Origin: Paracoccus denitrificans
GTDB taxonomy: Bacteria; Pseudomonadota; Alphaproteobacteria; Rhodobacterales; Rhodobacteraceae
DNA: 64,000 nt
Reading direction: 5' to 3'
Assembly: GCF_900100045.1 (NCBI RefSeq)
Contig: NZ_FNEA01000009.1
Span: forward strand, 62,001 to 126,000
This document shows, piece by piece, positions 49,523 to 59,546 of this stretch. The notes below the pieces were generated by a model, which had not been told where the DNA came from, searched no databases, and saw only the letters and a list, made by a program, of their open reading frames with translations. Numbering within the stretch: the stretch's first letter is position 1; the number at the start of each line of letters is the position of its first letter. The translations under genes were made by a program, and so were the position numbers.

Positions 49523-52500
49523 TCAGAAGAACAGGGTTTCGGAATAGGCGATGCCGCGACCGGCAACGGGCGCGACCTGATAGATATCGACCCGGAGAGA
49601 ATCCCCCGGAGCGAGGGGGGCACCCCAATCCGCAGTCTGCTGTGCGCCGGTATAGACCACGCTGGTGGTGGTCGAGGACAAGGTCCGTTTGACCGCCGCA
49701 CCGTCGAGGATATCGACCTCATAGGCCGGGCTCTCTTCGCCCAGCGGCACCTCGCCGTTGCCCCAGATATCGGCAGCCAGAGCCCGAGAGCGCCTGATCC
49801 ATTCGATGGTCAGATCGCCCACCGCCCGGCCGCGCCGATAGGGCTGCACGGCATGCACCCCCGCGAAAGGTTCCAGCCCGATGGCGCGAGGCGTGAATTG
49901 CGCCTGCCGATAGGAGGCATCGCTGATCGTCTTGCTGGCCGGCCCGACCCGCCAATACCAGGGAACCCCCACATCCTCGGCCGAGATCGGAAGCTCTATG
50001 ACCGCCTCGTCCAGCATGACCACGGTCGCGCCGGATGCCACGACGCTGGTCATAGCCCATTCCGTGCCGCGGACTCCCCGTAGCAGCTTCGTCAACCTGT
50101 AGCGGCCGGGCGAGACGAGCTCGGCGTTCGCGGCCTGCACGATCTCCCAGACGCCGGGCGCCGTTTCGATGGCAAAGGCATTCGCCCCCGAGAAAAGCTG
50201 CTGCTCGCTGACGCTGACCAGCGTCCCCCAGGCCAGATCGATCCAGAGTTCGTTGCCATGGTCGAAGCGATCCACCGGCCCCGAATGGAGCGGGAAGGCG
50301 AGGGAGCCGATCCGAGCCCGCCGATTGAAGGTGGTGAGAAGGGTGAAACCTTCGTTCTCATCCTCGCTGCGATAGACCGCCATCTGTCCCGGCCACCGCG
50401 CGGCTGTCGCGGCCAGCAGCGGGCGATGGGCCTGCTGGCTGGATTGCAGCAGCGGCAGATCCAGAAAGATCGTCGTCGGCGCGTCATAAGGCAGGGGCCG
50501 GGACAGGTGCGCCCGCCGGGTAACGGCTGGCGGCAGGTCATAGGCTTCCCGGTCCTGCCGAACCGAATCTATCGTGCGCGCTTCCGCATCCCCGATCTGC
50601 ATCAGCCGATATTCATAGCCCCGGCCATCATGCTCGAGCGTCAGGACGTCAGTGGGATCGAGCGCCAGGCGGGATGGGGGCAGACTGAACGTCGCGCGCT
50701 CGCGGCTCACCCACGCCTCCTGCAAGGCGCGCTGGCAGCGGCGATCCGCTTCCTCGGGCGGCACGACGATGGAAAAGGATTCCGCTGCGATCCGTGTGGA
50801 ATCGACCGTGGCACGGCGGGCCTCGACCATGACCCCGTCATATTCCTCGTCGTTGCGCGCCACCTGCCATTTCAGCGCCTGCGGGATCTCCGTTTCCTGC
50901 CCCCGAACCATCTCGATCACCTCGCCCCCACCTTCGCCGCGCCGGACCAGATCGGCGGTCGTGACCGACCCTGCGGGAGCCCGGCCGCGCGAGACGAAGC
51001 GGATCAGGCCGCCGGTCTCGCAGGCATCGAACCCGAAATGCCGCGCCAGCATCGCAATGGAGGATTTCGGGGATTCGATGGACGTGATGCAGTATCCCTC
51101 GACCGCGTCATGAAGTCCCGTGACGTCGAACTGGCTGTCGGCCAACCCTGCCTCTTTACACAAGGCTCGGACCAGCGCCCGCAGCGAGACGGACCCGAGC
51201 CGGCCTGTCATCCAATGCCCGAGCCGCCAGTTTTCACCGTCGACCCAAACATCTGTCAGCGCCGGAAAATGCGGATAGGGCCGCGTATCCCATGCCCAGA
51301 CGGCGCACTCGTCCGATTCCACCATCCGCCCGGCATAGACCGACGATTGGGGGTTGTTCGTGCTGTCGGCCCAATAGCCGAGCATGGCCTCGATATAGGC
51401 GCGCTGGTTCGAATCGTCGCGCCAGCCGCGCGAGAAATGGGGCAGGGCGCTTTCCGAGGATTTCGGATCGAAAGACACAGCCGGCTGGTTCGAGCCACGG
51501 TCGACAGCCGGACAACCGAGTCCGGTGAACCGGATGGGCTTTGACTGCGGAACCCAAGCGGTAGCGCCGCCCTGCTCGACGCCGCCAGGCCGATTCCGGT
51601 GCTGGTTGGACCACCATGCCCGGATATCCTTGTAGCGGAACACCCATGGCTTGCCGGCAGCCGCGTCCGTGATCGGCGTCCGGGCCTGGTTGTTCCGCGC
51701 CGCGTCCGAAGCATAGAACCAGTCGTAGCCCTCGCCGCCCTCGACATTGCCGCGCAGATACCCGAGGTCGTAGATGCTGCCAGCCCCGGCCTGGGCGTCG
51801 AGATGATCCCAGCCGTCACGCCAGTCGGACAGCGGCATGTAATTGTCGATACCGACGAAATCGACATTGCTGTCAGCCCAGAGCGGATCGAGGTGGAAAA
51901 ACACATCCCCCGTTCCATCGCTGGGATGATGGCCGAAATATTCCGACCAATCGGCTGCGTAGCTGATCTTCGTGCCTGGGCCGAGGATGGACCGGACGTC
52001 AGCAGCCAGAGTCCGCAACCGGGCCACGACATTATAGCCGGTGGTCGCATTGTTCCGCAGTTGGGTAAGCCCGCGAAGCTCGGAGCCAATCAGGAAGGTA
52101 TCGACGCCGCCAGCCGCCGCGCACAGATAGGCATAGTGCAGGATCATGCGGCGATAGCCCCAATCCTCGCCGCCGGTCCAGGACACGGATTCATCCGAGA
52201 CGCTGAAATCGCCCGCCGCGGCGCTGCCGAAGAAGGCTGCGATCTGGGCGGTTGCATCGGTGGTCTTGTCGACGGTTCCTGCAAAGCCCGGCGCAGGCGA
52301 GCAGGTAATCCGGCCGCGCCAGGGGAATGCCGGCTGACCCACGCTGGCTGCGTTGTGCGAATAGGGATTCGGCAAGCTGTTCCCGGCGGGGATATCCATG
52401 AGGATGGATGGGTAGAAGGTCACCCGCTTGCCGCGGTTCTTCAGCGCCTTGATCGCCTGAACGACAGATACATCGGCGGGCGTCCCGCCGAAATTCGGGC

Positions 52501-53542
52501 GGTTCTGGCCATCCCTCGATACCAGATGAGCACCACTACCGAACAAACCTCGGGTGATACCATTCACTGACCATGAAATCGGCGTCGTATTCCGTTGCTC
52601 GTGCTCAATCCCCGGCTTCAACAGACAATTTCCGCAACGCAGATCATTTCCGAACCATGGAACGGAGAGAGACACGCTCATCACGTTTGGTGCGATATCA
52701 TCGAGCCGGTCGAGCGAGACACGGAAATCGGTCCTACCCTCCGCTGCATTCGAGTTGACGAACTCGCCGCTCTCCGAAGAGTTTATCGGAACGAGCACGC
52801 CCGCGACGGTGCGCACCACCTGCGTCGAATAGCCGAACTCGCCCGCTGCCGGGAACAGGGTGACGGCCCGCGCCAGCCCTTCGATGGAGTCGGCATGAGC
52901 AAGCGGACGGAACACCTCGAAGGTCAGTTGCGGGATGCGGTTGCCGAAGTCGGTCAGCAGCATATCCTCGAACACGACATAGGCCGTCCCGCGATAAGCC
53001 GGCGTCCGATCTGCGCCCATGAGGGAGGAAATCAGCGGGTCGGGCTGCTGCCCCTCGCCACCGCGATAGACCCGCATGGTGACGTTCGTCATGTCGAGCA
53101 ACTCGCCGTCCGCCCAGACCCGACCGATGCCGCCGATCTGCCCCTCGCAGATGGCGATCGCGAAGGATGCGTAATAGGTGTATTCGGTGGTTTCGACGCC
53201 GCCGCCGCCGCCCTTGCCGCCCTGCCGCGTTGTGGTGACCTCTTCGCGGAAATCGGTCGCCCAGATGACGTTCCCGCCGATCCGGGCCGCACCGAACACG
53301 CGCGGAATCACCGTTCCCTCGGTCGAGGACGTGATGCGCTGCGCATCGAGGCGCTGCCCCTCGAATTTCTGTCCTGGCATCATGGACTGGATAATCCAGG
53401 CATCGACCATGGAGCCTGCCATGGAGCCAATCGCGCCGCCGATCATTGCCCCGGTTACTGCCGTGCCGAAGGCAGTGAAAACGGTGCCGGCCATCGCGCC
53501 GCCGAGGGCGGTGCCCGCTGCGCCAAGGATAAGAGTCGCCAT
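49523..53542 (-). CDS. GTA-like baseplate megatron protein with glycoside hydrolase TIM-barrel domain
   Basis: A 1339-residue tail-tip protein, homologous in layout to RcGTA gp15. A Gly/Ala-rich membrane-like N terminus (TVFTAFGTAVTGAMIGGAIG) is followed by a tail-hub segment (IGGNVIWATDFREEVTT), then the GTA TIM-barrel domain around residues 400-760 (WADSNVDFVGIDNYMPLSDW, GYDWFYASDAARNNQ, PIRFTGLGCPAVDRGSNQPA). After that come the Phage-tail_3 domain (about 800-960) and C-terminal fibronectin-like strands. It probably degrades or binds surface glycans during adsorption. The gene is intact. Confidence 0.93.
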   Translation of the reverse strand: MATLILGAAGTALGGAMAGTVFTAFGTAVTGAMIGGAIGSMAGSMVDAWIIQSMMPGQKFEGQRLDAQRITSSTEGTVIPRVFGAARIGGNVIWATDFREEVTTTRQGGKGGGGGVETTEYTYYASFAIAICEGQIGGIGRVWADGELLDMTNVTMRVYRGGEGQQPDPLISSLMGADRTPAYRGTAYVVFEDMLLTDFGNRIPQLTFEVFRPLAHADSIEGLARAVTLFPAAGEFGYSTQVVRTVAGVLVPINSSESGEFVNSNAAEGRTDFRVSLDRLDDIAPNVMSVSLSVPWFGNDLRCGNCLLKPGIEHEQRNTTPISWSVNGITRGLFGSGAHLVSRDGQNRPNFGGTPADVSVVQAIKALKNRGKRVTFYPSILMDIPAGNSLPNPYSHNAASVGQPAFPWRGRITCSPAPGFAGTVDKTTDATAQIAAFFGSAAAGDFSVSDESVSWTGGEDWGYRRMILHYAYLCAAAGGVDTFLIGSELRGLTQLRNNATTGYNVVARLRTLAADVRSILGPGTKISYAADWSEYFGHHPSDGTGDVFFHLDPLWADSNVDFVGIDNYMPLSDWRDGWDHLDAQAGAGSIYDLGYLRGNVEGGEGYDWFYASDAARNNQARTPITDAAAGKPWVFRYKDIRAWWSNQHRNRPGGVEQGGATAWVPQSKPIRFTGLGCPAVDRGSNQPAVSFDPKSSESALPHFSRGWRDDSNQRAYIEAMLGYWADSTNNPQSSVYAGRMVESDECAVWAWDTRPYPHFPALTDVWVDGENWRLGHWMTGRLGSVSLRALVRALCKEAGLADSQFDVTGLHDAVEGYCITSIESPKSSIAMLARHFGFDACETGGLIRFVSRGRAPAGSVTTADLVRRGEGGGEVIEMVRGQETEIPQALKWQVARNDEEYDGVMVEARRATVDSTRIAAESFSIVVPPEEADRRCQRALQEAWVSRERATFSLPPSRLALDPTDVLTLEHDGRGYEYRLMQIGDAEARTIDSVRQDREAYDLPPAVTRRAHLSRPLPYDAPTTIFLDLPLLQSSQQAHRPLLAATAARWPGQMAVYRSEDENEGFTLLTTFNRRARIGSLAFPLHSGPVDRFDHGNELWIDLAWGTLVSVSEQQLFSGANAFAIETAPGVWEIVQAANAELVSPGRYRLTKLLRGVRGTEWAMTSVVASGATVVMLDEAVIELPISAEDVGVPWYWRVGPASKTISDASYRQAQFTPRAIGLEPFAGVHAVQPYRRGRAVGDLTIEWIRRSRALAADIWGNGEVPLGEESPAYEVDILDGAAVKRTLSSTTTSVVYTGAQQTADWGAPLAPGDSLRVDIYQVAPVAGRGIAYSETLFF

Positions 53543-53546
53543 GTGA

Positions 53547-53984
53547 TCAGGATTCCGGGTTGGGATAGAGGAAGGCGAAGGCGATGCGGCGCTGCCACGC
53601 GGTAGTCAGCGGCTGCTCGATCACGCCCAGCCGCTCATAGGAATGAATGAAGCTGTCCGGGCCCGTGAGGATGCCGACATGCTTTGCAATGCCGTTTTCG
53701 CGCATGCGGAACAGCACCACTGAGCCGGGGCCCGCCTCAAGCGGATCGATCTGGATCATCCATTGGCGCGCCCCCTCGGCCAGCACCTCGCGCTGGCCGA
53801 TCTCGCCCCAGCCGCGGCCATAAGGCGGGATCTCGGTGGGCTCGTGCCCGACGATCTGCCGCCAAACGCCGCGCGCGAGGCCGAGGCAATCGCAACCCGC
53901 GCCGATGGTGCTGGCCTGGTCGTGATAGGGCGTCCCGAGCCAGGCGCGGGCTGCGGCAATGACGATGGCGGGATCGGCGCTCAT
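53547..53984 (-). CDS. NlpC/P60-family tail peptidase (GTA gp14-like)
   Basis: A 145-residue cysteine peptidase. The catalytic Cys is in IGAGCDCLGLARGVWRQIVG, with His in GIAKHVGILTGPDSFIHSYE. AWLGTPYHDQ is the usual N-terminal element. RcGTA gp14 and related phage proteins act at the tail tip to open peptidoglycan for DNA entry. It lies 4 bases upstream of the megatron gene and overlaps the DUF2163 gene, the conserved gp12-gp13-gp14-gp15 order. Confidence 0.92.
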   Translation of the reverse strand: MSADPAIVIAAARAWLGTPYHDQASTIGAGCDCLGLARGVWRQIVGHEPTEIPPYGRGWGEIGQREVLAEGARQWMIQIDPLEAGPGSVVLFRMRENGIAKHVGILTGPDSFIHSYERLGVIEQPLTTAWQRRIAFAFLYPNPES

Positions 53985-54865
53985 AGCGGCTGCCCGTCAT
54001 TGAGGCCGCTCTTCCTGGCATAGCGCAGCACCGTGTCCTGACCGGGAATGTCGGGAAAGCCTCGGAAGTTCACGATATTGGAGAACTTCTGAAAGCAGGT
54101 GGCATGCTGCTTGTCGCACCCGGCTACGATGGTGAAGGCGTGGCCGGTGGCGATTGCGTAAACGGGCGCCTCCAGCAGAGACAGGCTGACCGCGCTGCCG
54201 CTCTTGCCATGCAGCGTCACCTCCGCTTGCCGGCCGGCATTCGGCCCGCTCGTCCAGGTGAGAACACCATGATCGAACCAGCCGCCAGCGAAAGCACCGA
54301 GGCCCGAGGCATTGAAGCCGCGGTCTCGCAGAACGCTGGTGACCGCGCCCGCGCCATTGAACTCGGGGGCCGAGAGGGCCACCTTGCATCGCGCATCGCC
54401 CAAGGCCGCGTCACAGGCATACTGGTAGGTTCGCCCGGACGCCTGATCGAGCATATGGGCCAGTGAGCGCATCTCGGCGTTAAACGCCACCTGCCCGCGG
54501 CGCACCTCCCCGATGGCCCCACGCCGCATGAGAACGCGCTGAGCGGGCGCCGACCAGTTGACCCGCCAGACCTCGACAGCCGCATTGTCATAGCGCCCGT
54601 CGATGATATCGGCCTCGGTAATGCGGCCCGAGGAAAGCACCCCCTCCGCATCCTGCGAATCCACGTTCAACTCCGAGCCTGCGCGGATCTCCGATGCAGC
54701 GAAACCACTCTCGGGCTCGAACTCGACCCCCGAGAAATTCAGTGGGTTGTCGTGATCGGTGAAGCCCAGCACCACCCCGTCATTTCGGGTGATCTTCCAG
54801 CACCAGCACAGGGTGGTCGTGCCTTCGTCCAGATGCGCCTGCATCCCGGCGGGGAGGGTTTTCAT
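53981..54865 (-). CDS. DUF2163 tail protein (GTA gp13-like)
   Basis: A 294-residue protein beginning MKTLPAGMQAHLDEGTTTLC with TDHDNPLNFSGVEFEPESGF and the C-terminal GCDKQHATCFQKFSNIVNFR ending in FPDIPGQD. The Cys-rich end C-D-K-x-H-A-T-C-x-x-K-F is characteristic of the DUF2163/FAD-FMN-like hub family. It forms part of the distal tail hub. It overlaps both neighbours by four bases. Confidence 0.93.
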   Translation of the reverse strand: MKTLPAGMQAHLDEGTTTLCWCWKITRNDGVVLGFTDHDNPLNFSGVEFEPESGFAASEIRAGSELNVDSQDAEGVLSSGRITEADIIDGRYDNAAVEVWRVNWSAPAQRVLMRRGAIGEVRRGQVAFNAEMRSLAHMLDQASGRTYQYACDAALGDARCKVALSAPEFNGAGAVTSVLRDRGFNASGLGAFAGGWFDHGVLTWTSGPNAGRQAEVTLHGKSGSAVSLSLLEAPVYAIATGHAFTIVAGCDKQHATCFQKFSNIVNFRGFPDIPGQDTVLRYARKSGLNDGQPL

Positions 54866-55488
54866 CGCCGCACCTCAATCAGCGGAATGGAAGGGATCGA
54901 GCCGAGCCGCTCGATATCGAGGATCAGGTCCAGCTGGTCCGTGTCGAAGCGCACGGGCACGTCGAACTGGAATCCGGCGCGCACTTGCTGGCCGGCGGCC
55001 GGCGGGTTGGCGAAGGTGACGACGCCGGTCGTGGTATCGACCGTCCAGCCGGATAGCTGCTCGACTCCGTTGACCGCCACGCGGACGGTATCCGCCACCG
55101 GCTTCGTAATGATGCGGGTCCAGCTTTGTGAGCCCGAGATATAGAACTTGCGCAACTGAAACTCGGTGCGGGTTCCATCTCCGACCCCAAGGGCCATGTC
55201 CGCCGGATGCGAAACCTGCATGGGCGAGCAGGATTTATAATCGGACCAATCCTTGAAGCGGAAACCGTAGAGCCGTCCGTTGCGGGCCTCGAAGAACGAC
55301 ACGACTTCGGCCAGTTGGTCCGCATTGCGGATGCCATAGCTGACATCGTAGACGCGCCGGGAGTTGGCCCACGAGGCGTTGCGCTCCTCGTCGCCCGAGG
55401 AAAGCTCGACCACCTGCGTCATGCGCCGGGGCCCGCCACGTGCGCCCCGGCTGATGTTGTCGGGAAAACGGATTTCGTGGAACGCCAT
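54862..55488 (-). CDS. DUF2460 distal tail protein (GTA gp12-like)
   Basis: A 208-residue protein with the DUF2460 signature: FHEIRFPDNISRGARGGPRR, the central AEVVSFFEARNGRLYGFRFK and DWSDYKS, and C-terminal FDVPVRFDTDQLDLILDIER. Family members form the distal tail ring connecting the tube to the hub. Its start overlaps the tape-measure stop. Confidence 0.94.
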   Translation of the reverse strand: MAFHEIRFPDNISRGARGGPRRMTQVVELSSGDEERNASWANSRRVYDVSYGIRNADQLAEVVSFFEARNGRLYGFRFKDWSDYKSCSPMQVSHPADMALGVGDGTRTEFQLRKFYISGSQSWTRIITKPVADTVRVAVNGVEQLSGWTVDTTTGVVTFANPPAAGQQVRAGFQFDVPVRFDTDQLDLILDIERLGSIPSIPLIEVRR

Positions 55489-56790
55489 TACCTGCCTCGT
55501 CCGGCCATGGACAGCATGCGGGAGGCGTCAGCCGCCAGTTGCGTCCGCGACTGGCGGATGCTCTGCGCATCCCGCACGTTGAAGTTGATGATGGGTGCAG
55601 AGCCGCCGCCGAAATGCCGGTCCTCCCAATCGCGGGTCTGCCGGCGGTTCAGCACCCGCTCACCGCGCTGAAGGATCGCGGCATATTCGTCCGAGCGGAG
55701 GCCGAGCGGTGTCCCGTTGTGCAGGCGAGGGGCGTTGGCGAAGTTGGCGGCAGAGACGTAGCGCAATGCGCCGCCGCCCTTGCCGCCGGTATGCATCACC
55801 GAAACAGGATTCAGGCCCGCGCCCTTCAGGGCTGCGCCGAGCGGATCGAAAAAGCCGGAAACAAGGCCGGCCAAGGGGCCGGTGATATACCGCTGCGCCG
55901 CCAGCTTCGCCAGATCACCCAGCATGGAGGTGATCAGATCGGAAAAATCTGCCTTGCCGGTTTTGACGAATTCACCGACCGCGGCAGCAGCGCCGTCGAA
56001 TGCGCCAACGAGAGCATCCCCGATATCGTCGCCAATGCGCTTCGCCTCCTCAGCATACTCGGCAAGCGACCGGCCGATTGCGTTCCAGCCGGTTTTTTCC
56101 TGATCAAGCGCGGTCACGAGTTCCAGCACCTTTGCCTTCTGCTCGGCGGTCGCGTCCTTCAGTTGCTTGGAATATTCCAGCATCTTCTTCTTGATCGGGT
56201 CCGTCTCCTTCAGAACGGCCAACTCCCGCTCAAGCGATTTGATCAACTCGTCGGCTTCGTCCTTCTCCTCCCTCTTCGACTTACCGCCGCCCTTCTTCTT
56301 TTTGTCATCCTTCTGGCGGTCGATGGCGTTCTTGATGGCCTGTTCCCGAACCCGGTCGAAGAAATCCCCCATAGGGTCTTCGCTCATGATATCTCGGATA
56401 TCCCCCAGGCCAGCCTCGAGGCCCCGCCGGGCTTTGGCACCGGCCGTCATGGCTTTCGCCTCTGCAACCCCGGCCATATCCTCAAGCTGAGCGCCGATTC
56501 CCCAGGCCGCGTTGCTGCCCGCAAGGTTGGTGCCGAAAAGGGTATCCCAGGCCGTCGCGATCCCGTTGATCATGGTGCCGATGCCATCCATGATCCCGCC
56601 GAGTGCCTTGAGCGCGACCGCCTTCGCCTTTTCAAAGCCCTGCTCGAACAGCAGCGGGATCGCATCGACGGCGGCGCGGATACCACTGACCGCAGCCTTG
56701 ATGCCGTTGATCAGCATATTGCCGACCCACTTCACCCCGGCGGCCACCTGATCCCACGCCCAATCGAACCAAGGGGCAATGGCGTCGACC
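55488..56790 (-). pseudogene. Tail tape-measure protein, N terminus lost at a recombination junction
   Basis: About 430 codons remain, from PWFDWAWDQVAAGVKWVGNM through hydrophobic repeats (GIMDGIGTMINGIATAWDTL), a lysine-rich coiled coil (KDDKKKKGGGKSKREEKDEA), to the conserved end with SVMHTGGKGGGALRYVSAAN and DEYAAILQRGERVLNRRQT. The end matches phage tape-measure C termini. Upstream of about 56790 the frame stays open but its sequence is the antisense of another phage gene, so the true N-terminal half is absent. The tail could not assemble normally. Confidence 0.82.
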
Positions 56791-58243
56791 GCATGCGCTT
56801 GACGGCGATGCTGGACACATCGTCGCCCGGCCCCGAGTAGTGGAACCGGACCTCCTGCGCCCCGTGCGGCAACCGGAACACTCTGCGGCAATGCTGGTCG
56901 CGGCTCATCACGGGGTAGAAATGCACGTCGCCGTTGCTGTCCTTCCATTGCATCCGCGAACGGCGGGACTTGCCTGCGACCCAGACCGCAAGGCACCGCT
57001 CCGAAGCGTCGATGTCGGACACGTCGATCCACTTGGTGGTGCGGACCTCGGCCCCGACCGGACTGCCGCCCTCGGTGGTCAACAGGACTTCGCCGCTGCC
57101 TTCGTCAAAATACCCGTTGTCATAGCCGACGAAGCGGTCAGGCTCGGCATTATGCGCGGTCCAGACGGCCTGCGTCAGCGGCAGGCATTCGTCGTTCATG
57201 CCCTCGTAATCTGTCATCTTCACAGGTTGCTGGTAGGAGCCGATGAAGGTGGACAGGAACCGCCGACCGTTGGACTGCCCGCCCGCTTCCATATGCGGGG
57301 CATCCCAGGTCCGCAGATTGAGGATCAGCTTGTGGAAGGCGTCGTTTGTGGTGCCCGAGGTGCGGACCCGCATCGCCATCTGGCCTTGCAGGAACGAATG
57401 GATCGGCTTGTCACCGATATAGCGCCAGACCAGCATACCCCACGAGTTTGTCGCGACCGGCTCGAACAGGCATGGGCCTACGAGCGAGTTGAACACGGTG
57501 GCGCTGATATCCACCGGAAGCGCCCGGAAGGTGGAGCCGCGGTGGGTGAACCATGGCACGTCCGTATAGACGTAGTTGGTGCTTTCCTGCGACGGCGGGT
57601 CGAACACGATCAGGCCGGTGGCGCGGGCGGCGGCGTTGACCACGCCGGGCGGCGGTGCGGCGTAGTTCTCGCGGATTTCATCGGTGAAGGTCTGGGTGCC
57701 CGGCGTCAGGTCGTCGTCAAGCGGCGCCCCGTTGGTGGCGGGCAGGCTGAGACGATCCTCCGGCAGCGTATAGGCCGCGTTGATCGCATCGCCCATGGCG
57801 GCGGCATGGCCGGCGGCTGCTCCCGCCGCGGTTTCGGCGCGGTCGGCATCATGCTTTGCATCGGAAGCATATTGCCCGGCATCTGCAGCGCTGGCCAGTG
57901 CCGCCGCCGCCGCCGCGAGAGCTTGCGCCAGAGCATCAGGAACGGAGGGAATAGGAGACGGAACAGAAAGAAGGCTCGAAAGCGTCACAGGCCCGGTAGA
58001 TGGAACGCTGATCATACCGAGGCGCTTTATGTAGTCCCGGCCTGTAGGAAGAACTCGATACCCGACATGCACGGTATAGCGAACGGGCAGCAATTCGCTG
58101 CTCTGCAGAAAGATCGAGAATGAACCGCTGGCCCCCACGGGGAACTCCTGCGGGCCAGGAACAAACACGTTCGCCCCGTGCTTCGCCCAATCATTCAGCT
58201 CGAAAATCAGGCGCGCAGCTACAGGTGTGTCACCCCCTGGCAT
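56790..58243 (-). pseudogene. Phage tail fibre/receptor-binding-like protein, C terminus lost at junction
   Basis: From the ATG at 58243 about 480 residues read without a stop. Residues 1-90 form a beta domain (ARLIFELNDWAKHGANVFVP). A short Ala-rich coiled coil follows (ALAQALAAAAAALASAADAG), then a beta-sandwich region with NAAYTLPEDRLSLPATNG, SYQQPVKMTDYEGMNDECLP and RSRMQWKDSNGDVHFYPVMS. At about 56790 it runs into tape-measure DNA. In other phages such proteins lie downstream of the hub genes, not upstream of the tape measure, so this is a displaced piece. Function by analogy only. Confidence 0.55.
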
Positions 58244-58763
58244 GGCCGAGGTATTGCTCGATTACGGGCACAGGCGCATTGCGGCGCTGAACTCTTATCG
58301 GCGGTTTCGCTATGCCGCGGCCCGCGACGCGGGCTATCGCGCCGCGATGGAAGGCCGTCATGTGCCCGTCGACCCGGATCTGGTTCTGGAAACCGCGATG
58401 ACGGAAGAGGACGGGCTGAAATTAGGCGCCCGGCTCTTGTCCTTGCCCGAGCCGCCGACGGCGATCATCTGCGGTTCGATCTTCCTGGCGAAAGGCGTCT
58501 ATCGCGCCGCGGCCGAGGCGGGGCGGACCATCGGCAAGGATCTGTCGGTGGTGGCCCATGACGACCAGCTGCGCGGCATTTCGGCGGCGGACTTCGCCCC
58601 TGCACTGACCGCCACCCAGCAATCCGTAGAGATGGCAGGGCGCCGTCTGGCCGAGATCCTCATCGACCGGCTCGAGGGCAGGCTTGCCCCCGAGCCTGTC
58701 TGCGAAGTGTCGCGGCCCGACCTGATCCTTCGCGGCTCGGTCGGGCAGGGGAAGCTGGTGTAG
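58236..58763 (+). pseudogene. C-terminal half of a LacI-family regulator
   Basis: The frame reads LLDYGHRRIAALNSYRRFRY, AARDAGYRAAM, PPTAIICGSIFLAKGVYRAA and LSVVAHDDQLRGISAADFAP, ending with VEMAGRRLAEILIDRLEG. This is the distal half of the sugar-binding domain of LacI/PurR regulators. The helix-turn-helix and the first half of the ligand domain are missing and no proper start exists. The break at about 58236 coincides with the start of the phage protein on the other strand, so a deletion fused prophage and chromosome here. Confidence 0.82.
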
Positions 58764-58835
58764 TTGCCGGCTAGCCCCTCAGCCACGCCTTGCCGGCTTC
58801 GGCGTCTCATGCCGGGCTTGATCGCTGCAAGGCGA

Positions 58836-59546
58836 TCATTCGCTGGGCCGTTCCTCGGGCTCTGCCGTTCCGGCGTCGATTTCCTCGGCCACGAGCTGCT
58901 GGAGCGTCCAGATATAGTCGTCATGGATGCCGATTTCCGCCAGCCCCCGGGCCGTGCGCAGCAGATACTCGGCGCCCGATCCGGCGGCACCTGCCGCGCG
59001 GGCCAACCGCTGCGCCTGTTCCTGGACCGTGAGTTCGGCAAGTTGCGTGCCAACCGGGTCGGCATAGAAGGTCAGCGCATCCTCGCGGCCGCGGTCGGTC
59101 TCGACCTCGATCCAGCAGGCATTGGCGGACAGCTCATGGGCGACGAGTTCGCGCCGCAGGATGGCGCGGAGCGATTGCGCCTCGGTCCCTTCGGCGATGT
59201 CGAGGACCAGCCCCTCGCAACTGCCGCCCGAGGCGAGCGCAAGCATCAGCCCGGGCCGCTCGGGCGTGCCGCGGAAATGGTCGAGCGAGATCGAAAAGCG
59301 GCGATGCCAGCCGATGGCGGTGGCGCGGCGGCGCCCGCCGACGGCAAAGCCGGGGTTCCAGATCAGCGAGCCGTAGGCAAAGACCGGGATGGGCCGCGGC
59401 CGCCCCCGGGTGAGCCTGTCGGCCAGCAGGTCCAGGTCGGCGTCCTCGAGCATCCGCCAGCGCGGATCGTGCAACAGCCCCTCCTCGGCCGAAGCCACGC
59501 GGGCGACGTGATCGTCGGACAGCACGATGGGGCGACAATTGGACAT
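58836..59546 (-). CDS. ChaC-like gamma-glutamylcyclotransferase
   Basis: A 236-residue enzyme of the ChaC family, which cuts the gamma-glutamyl bond of glutathione to 5-oxoproline and Cys-Gly. The family signature VFAYGSLIWNPGFAVGGRRR is followed by SLDHFRGTPERPGLMLALAS, and the C-terminal ARGLAEIGIHDDYIWTLQQL is also conserved. The ATG at 59546 is chosen because AGGAAA lies just before it and homology begins there. It is monocistronic. Confidence 0.92.
   Translation of the reverse strand: MSNCRPIVLSDDHVARVASAEEGLLHDPRWRMLEDADLDLLADRLTRGRPRPIPVFAYGSLIWNPGFAVGGRRRATAIGWHRRFSISLDHFRGTPERPGLMLALASGGSCEGLVLDIAEGTEAQSLRAILRRELVAHELSANACWIEVETDRGREDALTFYADPVGTQLAELTVQEQAQRLARAAGAAGSGAEYLLRTARGLAEIGIHDDYIWTLQQLVAEEIDAGTAEPEERPSE

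Noticed and set aside
49523-55488. Chromosomal gene transfer agent cluster
   Set aside because: The tail module resembles RcGTA gp12-gp15, but lysis, toxin-antitoxin and methyltransferase genes follow and head and packaging genes are absent, so a prophage remnant fits better.
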